Part shown: piece by piece, positions 46,218-55,106 of the stretch
How the letters are laid out: each line of letters begins with the position of its first letter
Position numbering within the stretch: the first letter of the stretch is position 1
Notes under the pieces: model-generated
Databases searched by the model: none
The model's input: the letters and a program-made list of their open reading frames with translations, nothing else
Told to the model about the DNA's origin: nothing
Made by a program: the position numbers and the translations under genes
From: Methylovirgula ligni
GTDB taxonomy: Bacteria > Pseudomonadota > Alphaproteobacteria > Rhizobiales > Beijerinckiaceae
Direction of reading: 5' to 3'
Length of the DNA: 64,000 bases
Assembly: GCF_004135935.1 (NCBI RefSeq)
Contig: NZ_CP025086.1
Coordinates: 2,976,001-3,040,000 of the forward strand

Positions 46218-46521
46218 CAGGGCGCCATTCGCGCCGGTCAAGCAAACTCGAATCTTCAAGCTTGCGCTCCAGGATCGCCTCGAGCCCGCGCAGGATCGGC
46301 TGATCGCTGCGAATCATGGCGCGCATCACCTCGCGCCGCGCGTCGGCGCTGGCTTCTTTGCCGAAGGCACGCACGGTCTTCGCCGTAAAGGCACCGACGC
46401 TGACGCCGAGTAGATCAGCCACGAACTTGACGCGTGAAGCAAAGGAAACACCGATGGAAGCCACCGCCGCTCGCGCAATATGCTCGTTCGAACATGTGTG
46501 AACGATCTCGTCGATCGACAT
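46171..46521 (-). CDS. Conserved hypothetical protein (116 aa)
   Basis: Helical soluble protein from ATG 46521, chosen because AAAGGAGG lies six bases upstream; the longer frame has an unrelated Arg-rich extension. MSIDEIVHTCSNEHIARAAVASIG, FVADLLGVSVGAFTAKTVRAFG, EVMRAMIRSDQPILRGLEAIL are its main segments. Proteins of this pattern occur in Hyphomicrobiales (from memory); function unknown. The 3' end overlaps DUF934. Confidence 0.7.
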   Translation of the reverse strand: MSIDEIVHTCSNEHIARAAVASIGVSFASRVKFVADLLGVSVGAFTAKTVRAFGKEASADARREVMRAMIRSDQPILRGLEAILERKLEDSSLLDRREWRPVRPSQTGVARDCCYP

Positions 46522-47127
46522 CGAAGCCTCCTTTCCCTTATCAACACCAAACTCGATCACGCTAGCCTCGCGCTTGCAGCCGTTAGACCCGTTCAAAATT
46601 AGAAAGCGTCTCGATTCTCGTTGCCGCCTGAGTTCGAATCTTCGTCGTCGGCGACGCAAAGACCAATGACGTTCGAACTCGGCAAACTCGTGACAGCAAC
46701 GCGATTCTTTCGTGTTGCGACTCACGCTGTTGTCATCAGATTGCAATATTAAATTTCGGCAATGCGCGCGCTGCAGCAACCAAAGCGCAATGTGCTCGCA
46801 GCACTATGCATCAGCCCCGAGCCGCAGCATGCGCCGAAGTTGGAATTTGTCGAGTCAATCTTTGATTCGTGCGAGGTGAATCTTATGCCCAGCTTTGTGT
46901 GCAGCGCGATGAGCGTTAATATTCGCCTCGATGCGCGAGCGGAAAATCGCGCTAAATTATACCGCTTCCAACAAACGTACCGCAGCGCATCGATTTCGGT
47001 ATATTGCGCGGCGAGATCGGCTGAGCGGCTGGTGCAGAGCAATTGCAACTGGTGAAATGAATGACCTCTTTCAAGGTTTCGCATCGCGCAAAAATTCTTG
47101 AACTCGTGGCCGAGGCGGAAGCTTTTC
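46522..47127. other. 606-base AT-richer stretch without a convincing gene
   Basis: Between the hypothetical gene ending upstream on the minus strand and the aldolase gene. Open frames on both strands (46762-47055 plus, 46749-47141 minus) lack family features. The one clear structure is the nested inverted repeat at 46630-46680. The right end must hold the aldolase promoter. Confidence 0.6.
46630..46680. repeat. Nested inverted repeat (possible structured leader)
   Basis: GAGTTCGAA (46630-46638) and TTCGAACTC (46672-46680) are perfect 9-bp arms; inside lies a second small stem CGTCG/CGACG. It is about 110 bases upstream of the minus-strand gene starting at 46521, so it could be a leader hairpin or a protein-binding site. 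Confidence 0.55.
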
Positions 47128-47853
47128 ATGTCTGAGTCCAAGCTCCGTCAAGCTTTGGCTGACACGTGCCGCGAACTGGAGCGGCTCAATCTCAATCAGG
47201 GCACCGCCGGCAATCTCTCAGTCCGCGTCAACGATGCCGTGCTGATCACACCGAGCGGCATTCCCTACGATCGTCTGAAACCCGAAATGATCGCCCGCAT
47301 GCCGCTCGGACAGAATGACGGGGCCTGGACGGGGCCGCACAAGCCGTCGAGCGAATGGCGGATGCATCTCGACATTCTTCGCGCCCGGCCTCAGGACGGC
47401 GCCGTCATCCATACCCATTCGGTCTACGCGACAGCGCTCTCGATGCTGCGCGAGGAAATCCCGGCCGCGCATTACATGATCGCCGCCTTCGGCGGCTCGA
47501 ACGTGCGCTGCACGGCCTATGCGCCCTATGGCACGCAGGAGCTTTCGGATCTCGCGGTCGAGGGGCTGCACGAACGTCACGGCGTCCTGCTTGGCCAGCA
47601 CGGCATGATCGTCACCGGTCGCGACCTCGGCCAGGCCATGTGGCGGGCGGTCGAACTCGAAACGCTGGCGAAGATGTATGTCATCGCCCGCGCCATCGGC
47701 CGGCCGCATATCCTGCCGGATGAAGAGATCGCCATCACGGTCGAGCGCTTCAAATCCTATGGCTATCAGTCGGACACGGTCGCGACGCTTGGCCCCGCAT
47801 CGCCCGCGAAGCGGCCAAGGAAAGCGGCCGCCGCGAGGCCAAAGAAAGCCTGA
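47128..47853 (+). CDS. Class II aldolase/adducin-family protein
   Basis: Zinc-dependent aldolase related to L-fuculose- and ribulose-phosphate aldolases. 241 aa from ATG 47128. NQGTAGNLSVRV and LITPSGIPYDRL bind phosphate; the metal His residues are in VIHTHSVYATALSM and LLGQHGMIVTG. The C-terminus has a Lys/Arg-rich tail (KRPRKAAAARPKKA). The substrate is unknown. Six bases from the convergent glyoxalase gene. Confidence 0.87.
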   Translation: MSESKLRQALADTCRELERLNLNQGTAGNLSVRVNDAVLITPSGIPYDRLKPEMIARMPLGQNDGAWTGPHKPSSEWRMHLDILRARPQDGAVIHTHSVYATALSMLREEIPAAHYMIAAFGGSNVRCTAYAPYGTQELSDLAVEGLHERHGVLLGQHGMIVTGRDLGQAMWRAVELETLAKMYVIARAIGRPHILPDEEIAITVERFKSYGYQSDTVATLGPASPAKRPRKAAAARPKKA

Positions 47854-47859
47854 ACCGGA

Positions 47860-48300
47860 TTACCACACGCCCGTGTTGGGCAGGGATTTCCACGGCTCCG
47901 CAGGCGCCTTGGCCTCGCCCTTTTGCAAAAGCTCGATGGAAATATTGTCCGGCGAGCGGATGAAGGCCATGTAGCCGTCGCGCGGCGGCCGGTTGATGGT
48001 CACGCCCGCCTTCTGCAGCTTGGCGCATGTCGCATAGATGTCATCGACGGCGAAGGCGAGATGGCCGAAGTTGCGCCCGCCCGTATAAGCCTCGGGGTCC
48101 CAATTGTAGGTCAGTTCGACGAGCGGCCGTTTGGTTTTCCTGGCCGCTTCCGCATCGCCCGGCGCGGCGAGATAAACCAGCGTATAGCGTCCCTTGTCGT
48201 TGACGATCCGGCTCATTTCGACAAGGCCGAGCTTGCCGCAATAAAAGTCGAGCGATTGGTCGAAGTCCGTCACGCGGACCATTGTGTGCAGATATTCCAT
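47860..48300 (-). CDS. gloA: Lactoylglutathione lyase (glyoxalase I)
   Basis: Detoxifies methylglyoxal as its glutathione adduct. 146 aa from ATG 48300 (GGGAGCGGCT upstream). Metal residues: His in EYLHTMVRV, Glu in LVELTYNWD, His in [13 protein letters not shown] and Glu in ISIELLQKG. The repeat domain [14 protein letters not shown] is typical. Both halves are of normal length. Confidence 0.9.
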   Translation of the reverse strand: MEYLHTMVRVTDFDQSLDFYCGKLGLVEMSRIVNDKGRYTLVYLAAPGDAEAARKTKRPLVELTYNWDPEAYTGGRNFGHLAFAVDDIYATCAKLQKAGVTINRPPRDGYMAFIRSPDNISIELLQKGEAKAPAEPWKSLPNTGVW

Positions 48301-48407
48301 AGCCGCTCCCAATCCTGCTTCAGGCCTTGCCGCTTGCCGGCCAAGACTGATAAAACCCCAGCCTCCGCTGCGGCAAGCTCAATCTCTCATCATGCGCCGG
48401 ACGCCCC

Positions 48408-49802
48408 ATGGACCAGTCCCAACGCATCAAGGAAAGAGCCGCCCTCGCCTCCATCGCCGCGAGCGCCCTGCTCACGCTCGCCAAATTCACCGCGGCGCTG
48501 TTCTCGGGCTCGCTGGCGCTGCTTTCTGAAGCCGGCAATAACCTGGTCGACACGGGGATGAGCTTCATCGCCTTCCAGGCGGTGCGTGTCGCCGGCAAGC
48601 CGGCGGACGCGGAGCATAATTACGGCCACGGCAAGGTCGAAGCGCTCGCGGCGCTCATCGAGACCGCGTTTCTCTTCGCGCTCGCGGCGTTTGTCGTCGT
48701 CGAGGCCGCGCTGCGGCTGACCCATCGCAGCGTCAAGATCGATGCCAACGCGCTGGCCTTTGGCGTGCTGATCGTCTCGCTTGTCGTGGATACGGCGCGC
48801 GTCTATCTGCTCTCGCGCATCGCCCGCGAGACGAAGAGCGAGGCCCTCGCGGCTGAAGTCGTCAATTTCGTTTCCGACATCGTCGGCTCGTCGATCGCTC
48901 TCCTCGGCCTCGTCGCCGCGCGCTTCGGCTTCATGCAGGGCGATGCCATCGCCGCCATCGCCGTCGCCATCTACATCGCGATCGCCGGCTATCGCCTCGC
49001 CCGCCGCACGATCGACACGCTCATGGATGCCGCGCCGCAAGGGGCCGCCGCGCGCGTGCGCACCGCGGCGCTTGGGGTTCCCGGGGTGATCGCGGTCGAG
49101 AACTTGCGGCTGCGCCCGGTCGGCGCCCAGGTGCTCGGCGATATCGCGATCAGCGTGCCGCGCACGCTCTCGCAAGACGAGGTGACGGCGATCAAGGGCA
49201 ATGTCGGCGCGGCCATCGCGACGGCGCAGCCCGAAACCGAACTGACGGTGGAGACGATCCCGGTCGCGCTCAATGACGAGACGGTGATCGAACGGCTGCT
49301 GCTCATTGCGGCGCGGCGGCATATCGCCATCCATCACGTCATCGTCCAGCAGGTCTGCGGCAAGATCGCGCTTTCCTGCGATATCGAGGTCGATGGCGCC
49401 ATGCCGCTCGGTCAGGCGCACAGCATCGCCTCAGGGCTCGAAGCCGAGGCGCGCAAGGAATTCGGCCCGGAGACCGAGATCGACACCCATATCGAGCCGC
49501 TGGAGCCGCGCGAACTTGCCGGGCAGGACGCACCGGAGGACGTCCGCGCCGCCATCGCCAACGCCCTTTCCGGGGCGGCTACCGATGGCATCCGCGATGT
49601 ACATGACGTTCGCGTGCGCGAGACAGCGGCGGGGCTGGTGGTCAACTACCATTGCCGCGCCAATCCGCGCACGAGCGTCGCCGAGGTCCATCGCGCCGTC
49701 GATAAGATGGAGCATGAGGTGCGCCAGCAATTTTCCGCGATTTCGCGCCTCGTCGGTCATGCCGAGCCGCTGCGCCTGTCGGAAGACATTGCCGGCGTCT
49801 AG
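48408..49802 (+). CDS. Cation diffusion facilitator, extended, NxxxD/NxxxD metal site
   Basis: Predicted metal/proton antiporter of the CDF family. Six TM helices lie in about residues 12-195. Aligned to E. coli FieF, TM2 reads EAGNNLVDTG (Asp45 replaced by Asn) and TM5 reads EVVNFVSDIVG (His153 replaced by Asn); the HNYGHGKVEALAAL loop is kept. At 464 aa it is about 150 longer than usual: three cytoplasmic CDF C-terminal-like units follow (about residues 205-280, 285-370 and 378-455). Metal specificity cannot be assigned. It shares CTAG at its stop with the flavin reductase gene. Confidence 0.88.
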   Translation: MDQSQRIKERAALASIAASALLTLAKFTAALFSGSLALLSEAGNNLVDTGMSFIAFQAVRVAGKPADAEHNYGHGKVEALAALIETAFLFALAAFVVVEAALRLTHRSVKIDANALAFGVLIVSLVVDTARVYLLSRIARETKSEALAAEVVNFVSDIVGSSIALLGLVAARFGFMQGDAIAAIAVAIYIAIAGYRLARRTIDTLMDAAPQGAAARVRTAALGVPGVIAVENLRLRPVGAQVLGDIAISVPRTLSQDEVTAIKGNVGAAIATAQPETELTVETIPVALNDETVIERLLLIAARRHIAIHHVIVQQVCGKIALSCDIEVDGAMPLGQAHSIASGLEAEARKEFGPETEIDTHIEPLEPRELAGQDAPEDVRAAIANALSGAATDGIRDVHDVRVRETAAGLVVNYHCRANPRTSVAEVHRAVDKMEHEVRQQFSAISRLVGHAEPLRLSEDIAGV

Positions 49803-50368
49803 AGCGCCGGGCTGTGATCGGCGCCGAGCATCAATATCAATTCCGCGAACGCCTGTTCCACAGACGGTATCGCTGACGTGAAAGCCTCGAACGCGACATC
49901 TGCCGGCGCACCATGTTTCAGCTCGGAGGGCAAAGTAAGTGCCGGCATCGTCGCGACCGGGCGCATGTGCAAACCCTCCAGAACCTCCCGCAATTGCGCG
50001 GCGCATTTGCCGCCGCCGTGGAAGCCATAACTGACGATCATGGCCGGCTTCGTCGCCCATTCCCTGTAAAGATGATCGAGCGCGTTCTTCAGCGCCGCCG
50101 GATAGCCCCAGTTGTACTGAGGCGTGACGAATATATAGGCGGCGGCTTCGGCGACCTTTCGGCTCCAGGCCCGCGTGTGCTCGTGCACATAGGGATCTCT
50201 GGCAGGAATGCCGGGTTCATCGTCCATCGGCAGCGGCCAATCGGCCAGGTCGACGAGTTCAAGCTCGATATCGGCTTCCCGGGGCAGAACTTTTACCACC
50301 CAGCGCGCAGTGTCGAGACAAATCCGCATCGGGCGGACGCTCCCGCAGATCACCTGAATCTTGGGCAC
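49799..50368 (-). CDS. NADPH-dependent FMN reductase
   Basis: Flavodoxin-fold reductase of 189 aa. KIQVICGSVRPMRICLDTARWV binds the FMN phosphate; VTPQYNWGYPAALKNALDHLYREW is the family block. GTG start at 50368 with AAAAGGAG upstream. It is divergent from a MarR-type gene, and a palindromic site lies between them, so repression relieved by a quinone or drug-like ligand is likely. Confidence 0.9.
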   Translation of the reverse strand: MPKIQVICGSVRPMRICLDTARWVVKVLPREADIELELVDLADWPLPMDDEPGIPARDPYVHEHTRAWSRKVAEAAAYIFVTPQYNWGYPAALKNALDHLYREWATKPAMIVSYGFHGGGKCAAQLREVLEGLHMRPVATMPALTLPSELKHGAPADVAFEAFTSAIPSVEQAFAELILMLGADHSPAL

Positions 50369-50386
50369 GATCGCGAACTCCTTTTA

Positions 50387-50401
50387 CGTGTATCTTACAC
50401 G
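50387..50401. promoter_or_regulatory. MarR-type operator 1 (CGTGTA-TCT-TACACG)
   Basis: Perfect 6-bp inverted repeat with 3-bp centre, 19 bases before the flavin reductase GTG. A second, near-identical site lies at 50433-50447. Confidence 0.75.
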
Positions 50402-50432
50402 CAATATGGGCTCTGGCGGCAGTCTTGTAAAG

Positions 50433-50447
50433 CATGTATGGTACACG
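50433..50447. promoter_or_regulatory. MarR-type operator 2 (CATGTA-TGG-TACACG)
   Basis: Imperfect copy of the site at 50387-50401, ending three bases before the MarR-type gene ATG at 50451. Centre-to-centre distance is 46 bp. This position suggests autoregulation. Confidence 0.7.
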
Positions 50448-50450
50448 TTT

Positions 50451-50894
50451 ATGAACCGCAAGCTCTACACCGCGCTCATGGATATCGTCGGGATGCTCAA
50501 CAGCCCGCGCTATGACGATATTCTCCTCGACGAGGCCGGCATATCGCTGGACCGGGCTCTGTTCCCGCTTCTGGTGCGGATCGACTCTCTGGGCCCGATC
50601 AGTATTGCCGAACTCGCCGATCAGGTCGGGCGCGATCACTCCACGGTCAGCCGGCAAGTCGCCAAGCTTCAGACGCTGGAATTGGTCGCGCGAGAAACGC
50701 GCATTGCCGATCAGCGCGTGCGCGCTGCATCCATCACGCCTCAGGGCAGAAACGTCGCGCGGACGCTCGCCGCGGCGCGCGACCGACTGTTTCAGCGCGT
50801 GCTGACGGGCTGGACCGACGAAGACCAGCGTGCTCTCACACGTCTCAACAGCAAATTGGCCGAATCCATGCGGCATGTCGGCGATGGTGACTGA
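50451..50894 (+). CDS. MarR-family transcriptional regulator
   Basis: 147 aa from ATG 50451 (MNRKLYTALMDIVGMLNSPR). Winged helix: LGPISIAELADQVGRDHSTVSRQVAKLQTLELVARETRIADQRVRAASITPQG. An in-frame start at 50361 would run across both palindromes and is unlikely. It is divergent from the flavin reductase gene it probably represses. Confidence 0.92.
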   Translation: MNRKLYTALMDIVGMLNSPRYDDILLDEAGISLDRALFPLLVRIDSLGPISIAELADQVGRDHSTVSRQVAKLQTLELVARETRIADQRVRAASITPQGRNVARTLAAARDRLFQRVLTGWTDEDQRALTRLNSKLAESMRHVGDGD

Positions 50895-50957
50895 GGCTGC
50901 TGGCAATCCTGTTGGCTTGGCGCGCCGCGCAAGACATTTCGGTTCGAGGAATATTCT

Positions 50958-52244
50958 ATGTTTTTTTCGCTTCTGCGCAGCGGGCGTTTCGCGGGGCTCT
51001 TCTGGTGCCAGTTCCTTTCCGCCTTCAACGACAATTTCGTCCGCAATTTGCTGGCGACGCTTGTCCTCTTCCGTCTCGGCGCGGCCAATGCGGGCGCGTT
51101 GATCACGCTCGCCATCGGCATTTTCATCCTGCCGTCGGTGTTTCTCTCCGGCCTCGCGGGCGAGCTTGCCGACGCGCATGACAAGGCCCGCGTCGCGCGC
51201 TGGCTGAAGACGGGCGAGATTTTCGTCCAGGCCATCGCCGCGGCGGGCGTATGGTTCAATTCCCTGCCCCTGCTCTATGTCGCGCTCTTCGGCCTCGGCA
51301 CGATCGCGGCTTTGTTCGGCCCGGTGAAATACGGCTTCCTGCCCGATCATCTGAAGACCGATGAATTGCCCGCGGGCAATGCACTGGTCGAGGCCGCGAC
51401 CTTTCTTGCCATCCTCTTCGGCCTCGTCGCCGGCGCGCTCGCGGCGAACAAGAGCCTTCCGCCCGGCGCTGTCGTCGTCCAGCTCATGGTCATCGCCGTC
51501 GCTGCCTATGCGGCAAGCCTCTATATCCCCGGCAAGGCCGCGGCGGCGCCCGGCTTGCGCATCCATCGGAACATCCTCGTCTCGACCGGCGAACTGCTGC
51601 GCGAGCTTCACGACGAGATGAAACTCTGGCGGCCGGGCCTCGCCGTCTCGTGGTTCTGGGCGACCGGTGCCGTCGCGCTGTCGCTGGTGCCGGTCGCCGT
51701 CCGCACGGCAACGGGAGGCGGTATCGAGGTAGAGGCGGCGATCAGCGGCTTCTTCGCGCTCGGCATCGGTGCCGGCTCGCTGCTGGCGGCGGAGCTGGCG
51801 CATGGCCGCATCACGCTCGTCCGCGCCCCGCAGGCGGCGTTCGGCATGGCGTTTTTTCTCGGCGCGCTGGCGGTCTCCACCTACGGCATCGCCGCGCCGC
51901 ATAGCCAGGCGACGACACTGGCCGAATTCCTCACGAGCGGGCGCGGCATCGCGATCGGCGCCGGAATCTTCGGCCTGGCGGTTTGCGGCGGTCTTTTCGT
52001 CGTGCCGCTCTTCGCGGCGATCCAAGCCCGCGCGGCGCCCGACATGCGCGCCCGCACAATCGCGGCCGTGAACATTCAGAACGCTCTGTTCATGGTCGCC
52101 GGCTCGCTCGCGACATCGCTGCTGCAGAGCCGCTTCTTCGGCTTCTCCGAGCCCATTCTGCTGGCGCTACTCGGCCTTGGCAATGTTGGCGCGGCGGCCT
52201 GGATCGAGCGCGCCATTGTCCGCCGCGAAGCAAAAACTCTCTGA
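50958..52244 (+). CDS. MFS transporter, LplT-like (lysophospholipid)
   Basis: 428-residue inner-membrane MFS protein. LFWCQFLSAFNDNFVRNLLATLVLF is the LplT-type start; GTIAALFGPVKYGFLPDHLKTDELPAGNALVEAATFLAILFG is the family block. Twelve helices are expected. In many alphaproteobacteria this domain is fused to acyltransferase/acyl-ACP synthetase domains; here it stands alone with no Aas gene nearby. The role as lysophospholipid flippase is inferred. Confidence 0.85.
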   Translation: MFFSLLRSGRFAGLFWCQFLSAFNDNFVRNLLATLVLFRLGAANAGALITLAIGIFILPSVFLSGLAGELADAHDKARVARWLKTGEIFVQAIAAAGVWFNSLPLLYVALFGLGTIAALFGPVKYGFLPDHLKTDELPAGNALVEAATFLAILFGLVAGALAANKSLPPGAVVVQLMVIAVAAYAASLYIPGKAAAAPGLRIHRNILVSTGELLRELHDEMKLWRPGLAVSWFWATGAVALSLVPVAVRTATGGGIEVEAAISGFFALGIGAGSLLAAELAHGRITLVRAPQAAFGMAFFLGALAVSTYGIAAPHSQATTLAEFLTSGRGIAIGAGIFGLAVCGGLFVVPLFAAIQARAAPDMRARTIAAVNIQNALFMVAGSLATSLLQSRFFGFSEPILLALLGLGNVGAAAWIERAIVRREAKTL

Positions 52245-52322
52245 TTTCCCGCGGTTTGCGCCCCGGCCGGGAATCCTTATGATCCTCTGACGTCTACCGC
52301 TTTTCCTCCGCGAGGCCCCCCG

Positions 52323-54980
52323 ATGCGTACCGACGTTGCCCAACCTATCCGCCTCGCGGATTACCGGCCGCCGGATTACCTCATCGACCGCGTCGACCTC
52401 GATATCCGGCTCGATCGGCAGGCAACGCGGGTCATCGCGCGGCTGAAACTGCGGCCCAATCCGCAGGGCAAAACCGGCGCCGATCTGGTGCTCGACGGCG
52501 ACGGGCTGAGGCTCAAGCGCCTGCTGCTTGACGGTGCGCCGCTCGACATCCATGCCAATTTCGTCACCCCCGACCGGCTGACGATTGCGAGCCCGCCGCA
52601 CGAACCCTTCTCGCTTGAGATCGAAACCGAGCTGAACCCCGCCGCCAATACACAGCTCATGGGGCTTTATCGCTCGGGCTCGGCTTATTGCACGCAATGC
52701 GAGGCGGAGGGCTTCCGCCGCATCACCTATTTCCTCGACCGGCCGGACGTCCTGAGCGTCTATTCCGTTCGCCTCGAGGCCGAGCAGACCGACGCGCCGA
52801 TCCTGCTCTCGAACGGCAACCGGACCGCTACCGCCGCGATCGAGGGAACGAGCCGCCACTTCGCCGTCTGGCACGATCCGTTTCCGAAGCCCTGCTATCT
52901 CTTCGCATTGGTCGGCGGCGATCTGGGCGCGATCCACGACACATTCACGACCGCTTCCGGCCGCGAGGTGCAGCTTGGCATCTATGTCGAGCACGGCAAG
53001 GAGCCGAGCGCTGCCTATGCCATGGACGCGCTGAAGCGCGCCATGCGCTGGGATGAAGAGGTGTTCGGCCGCGAATATGATCTCGACGTGTTCAACATCG
53101 TCGCCGTCTCCGACTTCAACATGGGCGCGATGGAGAACAAGGGCCTCAACGTCTTCAACGACAAATATATTCTCGCCTCGCCCGAGACTGCGACCGACAC
53201 CGATTATGCGCAGATCGAGGCGGTGATCGCGCATGAATATTTTCACAACTGGACGGGCAATAGGATCACCTGCCGCGACTGGTTCCAGCTTTGCCTCAAG
53301 GAGGGCCTGACTGTCTTCCGCGACCATGAATTCTCCGCCGACATGCGTTCGCGCGCGGTGCGCCGCATCGCCGACGTGCGCACCTTGCGGGCGCAGCAAT
53401 TCCCCGAGGACGCGGGCCCGCTCGCGCATAACGTGCGGCCGGATTCCTATTACGAGATCAACAATTTCTATACGGCGACCGTCTACGAGAAAGGCGCCGA
53501 GCTGATCCGCATGCTAAAGGTGCTGATCGGCGCGAAGGCGTTCCGTGCCGGCATGGACCTTTATTTCGCCCGCTATGACGGCACCGCCGCGACGGTCGAG
53601 CAATTCATCGCCTGTTTTGCGGAAGTCTCGGGCCGCGATCTCACGCAATTCTCCCGCTGGTACAGCCAATCCGGCACGCCGCTCGTCGAAGTCGAAGCGC
53701 ATTATGACGCCGCCGCGCAAGCGCTCACGCTCGATTTCAGGCAAAGCTGCAAAAAGACGCCGGGCCAGGACGAAAAGCTGCCCTTCGTCATCCCGATCGA
53801 ACTGGGCCTGCTCAGCCATGACGGCAAGATTTTCGATCTCGTCACCGGGCCGCAGGACGGCGCGAGCGCGCATGAACTCGCGACGGGGGTGATCGAATTG
53901 ACCGAACCGCGGCGGCGTCTGACGTTTCATGCTCTGCCGGAGCGGCCTGTCGTCTCGCTGCTGCGTGGCTTCTCCGCGCCGATCAGCCTGTGCTACGCGG
54001 CGAGCGAGGACGACCTCATCGCCCAGACGGCGCATGACAGCGACAGCTTCAACCGCTGGCAGGCTTCACAGACCTACGCGACCCGGCTGCTGTTGCGGTC
54101 GGTCGAGCGCATCCGCGCCGGCGGCGCGGCCGAGTCCGACCCGCGCTTCATCGACGCCTTGCGCCATGTGCTGAAGGCGAGCCCCGCCGATCCGGCCTTC
54201 GCGGCGCAGGTTCTCGCGCTTCCCGGCGAAGCCGATATCGCCCGCGAGATCGGCGCCAATGTCGATCCGGACGCGATCTTCGCCGCCCGCAAGGCCCTGC
54301 GCGAGGCGATCGGCAGCGGCCTCGCCGACGAGCTGCGCGCACTCTATGCCTCGCTCGCCGAGGATGGCGCCTATTCACCCGATGCCGCCGCCGCCGGGCG
54401 GCGCGCGCTGCGCAACGCGGCGCTCGATCTTTACACCGCGGCAAACCCCGACGGGCGGACGCTGGCCGAAGCACAGTTCACGCATGCGCCCTTTATGACA
54501 GACAAGATCGCCGGGCTCGGAATTCTTGCGCTGCACGCGGGTGCGGAGCGCGAACGCGCCTTCGAAGCCTATTACGAGTTTTATAAGAACGAACCTTTGG
54601 CGATCGACAAATGGTTCGCGCTTCAGGCGGCGATCCCGGAAGCGGGCGCGCTCGAGCGCATTCGCGCGCTTATGACTCACCCCGCCTTCTCGCTCTCGAA
54701 CCCCAACCGCGCCCGCGCCTTGATCGGTGCTTTCGCGGCTGGCAACCAGACCCAGTTCAACGCGCCGGACGGTAGCGGTTATGATTTCGTCGCGGCCATC
54801 GTGCTACAGCTCGACGAGAAGAACCCGCAGGTCGCGGCGCGGCTTTTGGGCGCCTTCAAAAGCTGGCGCGCGCTGGAGCCGCACCGGCGCGGTCTGGCCG
54901 AGGCGGCGCTGCGCCGCGTCATTGCCCAGAACCGCTTGTCGCCCGACGTCAAAGACATCGTCGAGCGCTCGCTGAATTAA
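52323..54980 (+). CDS. pepN: Aminopeptidase N (M1 family)
   Basis: Zinc aminopeptidase of 885 aa. GAMEN motif at residues 268-272 (MGAMENKG) and zinc motif His304-Glu305...His308 with Glu327 (AHEYFHNWTGNRITCRDWFQLCLKEGLTVF). The N-terminal beta domain, FSRWYSQSGTPLVEV region and C-terminal helical superhelix are complete. No signal peptide, so cytoplasmic. A PAS histidine kinase follows and glnE is convergent, as in relatives. Confidence 0.96.
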   Translation: MRTDVAQPIRLADYRPPDYLIDRVDLDIRLDRQATRVIARLKLRPNPQGKTGADLVLDGDGLRLKRLLLDGAPLDIHANFVTPDRLTIASPPHEPFSLEIETELNPAANTQLMGLYRSGSAYCTQCEAEGFRRITYFLDRPDVLSVYSVRLEAEQTDAPILLSNGNRTATAAIEGTSRHFAVWHDPFPKPCYLFALVGGDLGAIHDTFTTASGREVQLGIYVEHGKEPSAAYAMDALKRAMRWDEEVFGREYDLDVFNIVAVSDFNMGAMENKGLNVFNDKYILASPETATDTDYAQIEAVIAHEYFHNWTGNRITCRDWFQLCLKEGLTVFRDHEFSADMRSRAVRRIADVRTLRAQQFPEDAGPLAHNVRPDSYYEINNFYTATVYEKGAELIRMLKVLIGAKAFRAGMDLYFARYDGTAATVEQFIACFAEVSGRDLTQFSRWYSQSGTPLVEVEAHYDAAAQALTLDFRQSCKKTPGQDEKLPFVIPIELGLLSHDGKIFDLVTGPQDGASAHELATGVIELTEPRRRLTFHALPERPVVSLLRGFSAPISLCYAASEDDLIAQTAHDSDSFNRWQASQTYATRLLLRSVERIRAGGAAESDPRFIDALRHVLKASPADPAFAAQVLALPGEADIAREIGANVDPDAIFAARKALREAIGSGLADELRALYASLAEDGAYSPDAAAAGRRALRNAALDLYTAANPDGRTLAEAQFTHAPFMTDKIAGLGILALHAGAERERAFEAYYEFYKNEPLAIDKWFALQAAIPEAGALERIRALMTHPAFSLSNPNRARALIGAFAAGNQTQFNAPDGSGYDFVAAIVLQLDEKNPQVAARLLGAFKSWRALEPHRRGLAEAALRRVIAQNRLSPDVKDIVERSLN

Positions 54981-55106
54981 TCTCACCTAATCAATTTTCT
55001 TTTCAGATTTCATTAATCTCTGGACAAATCACCCAGCTCGGATTCTCATGGGCTCGATTCGAGGAGATGCGGCACATCGCTTCGGATCATTCTTGAGGGG
55101 GCCATC

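Noticed and set aside
46749-47141. 130-codon minus-strand frame (and an opposing 98-codon plus frame)
   Set aside because: Neither has family features or a convincing start; the region is AT-rich spacer before the aldolase.
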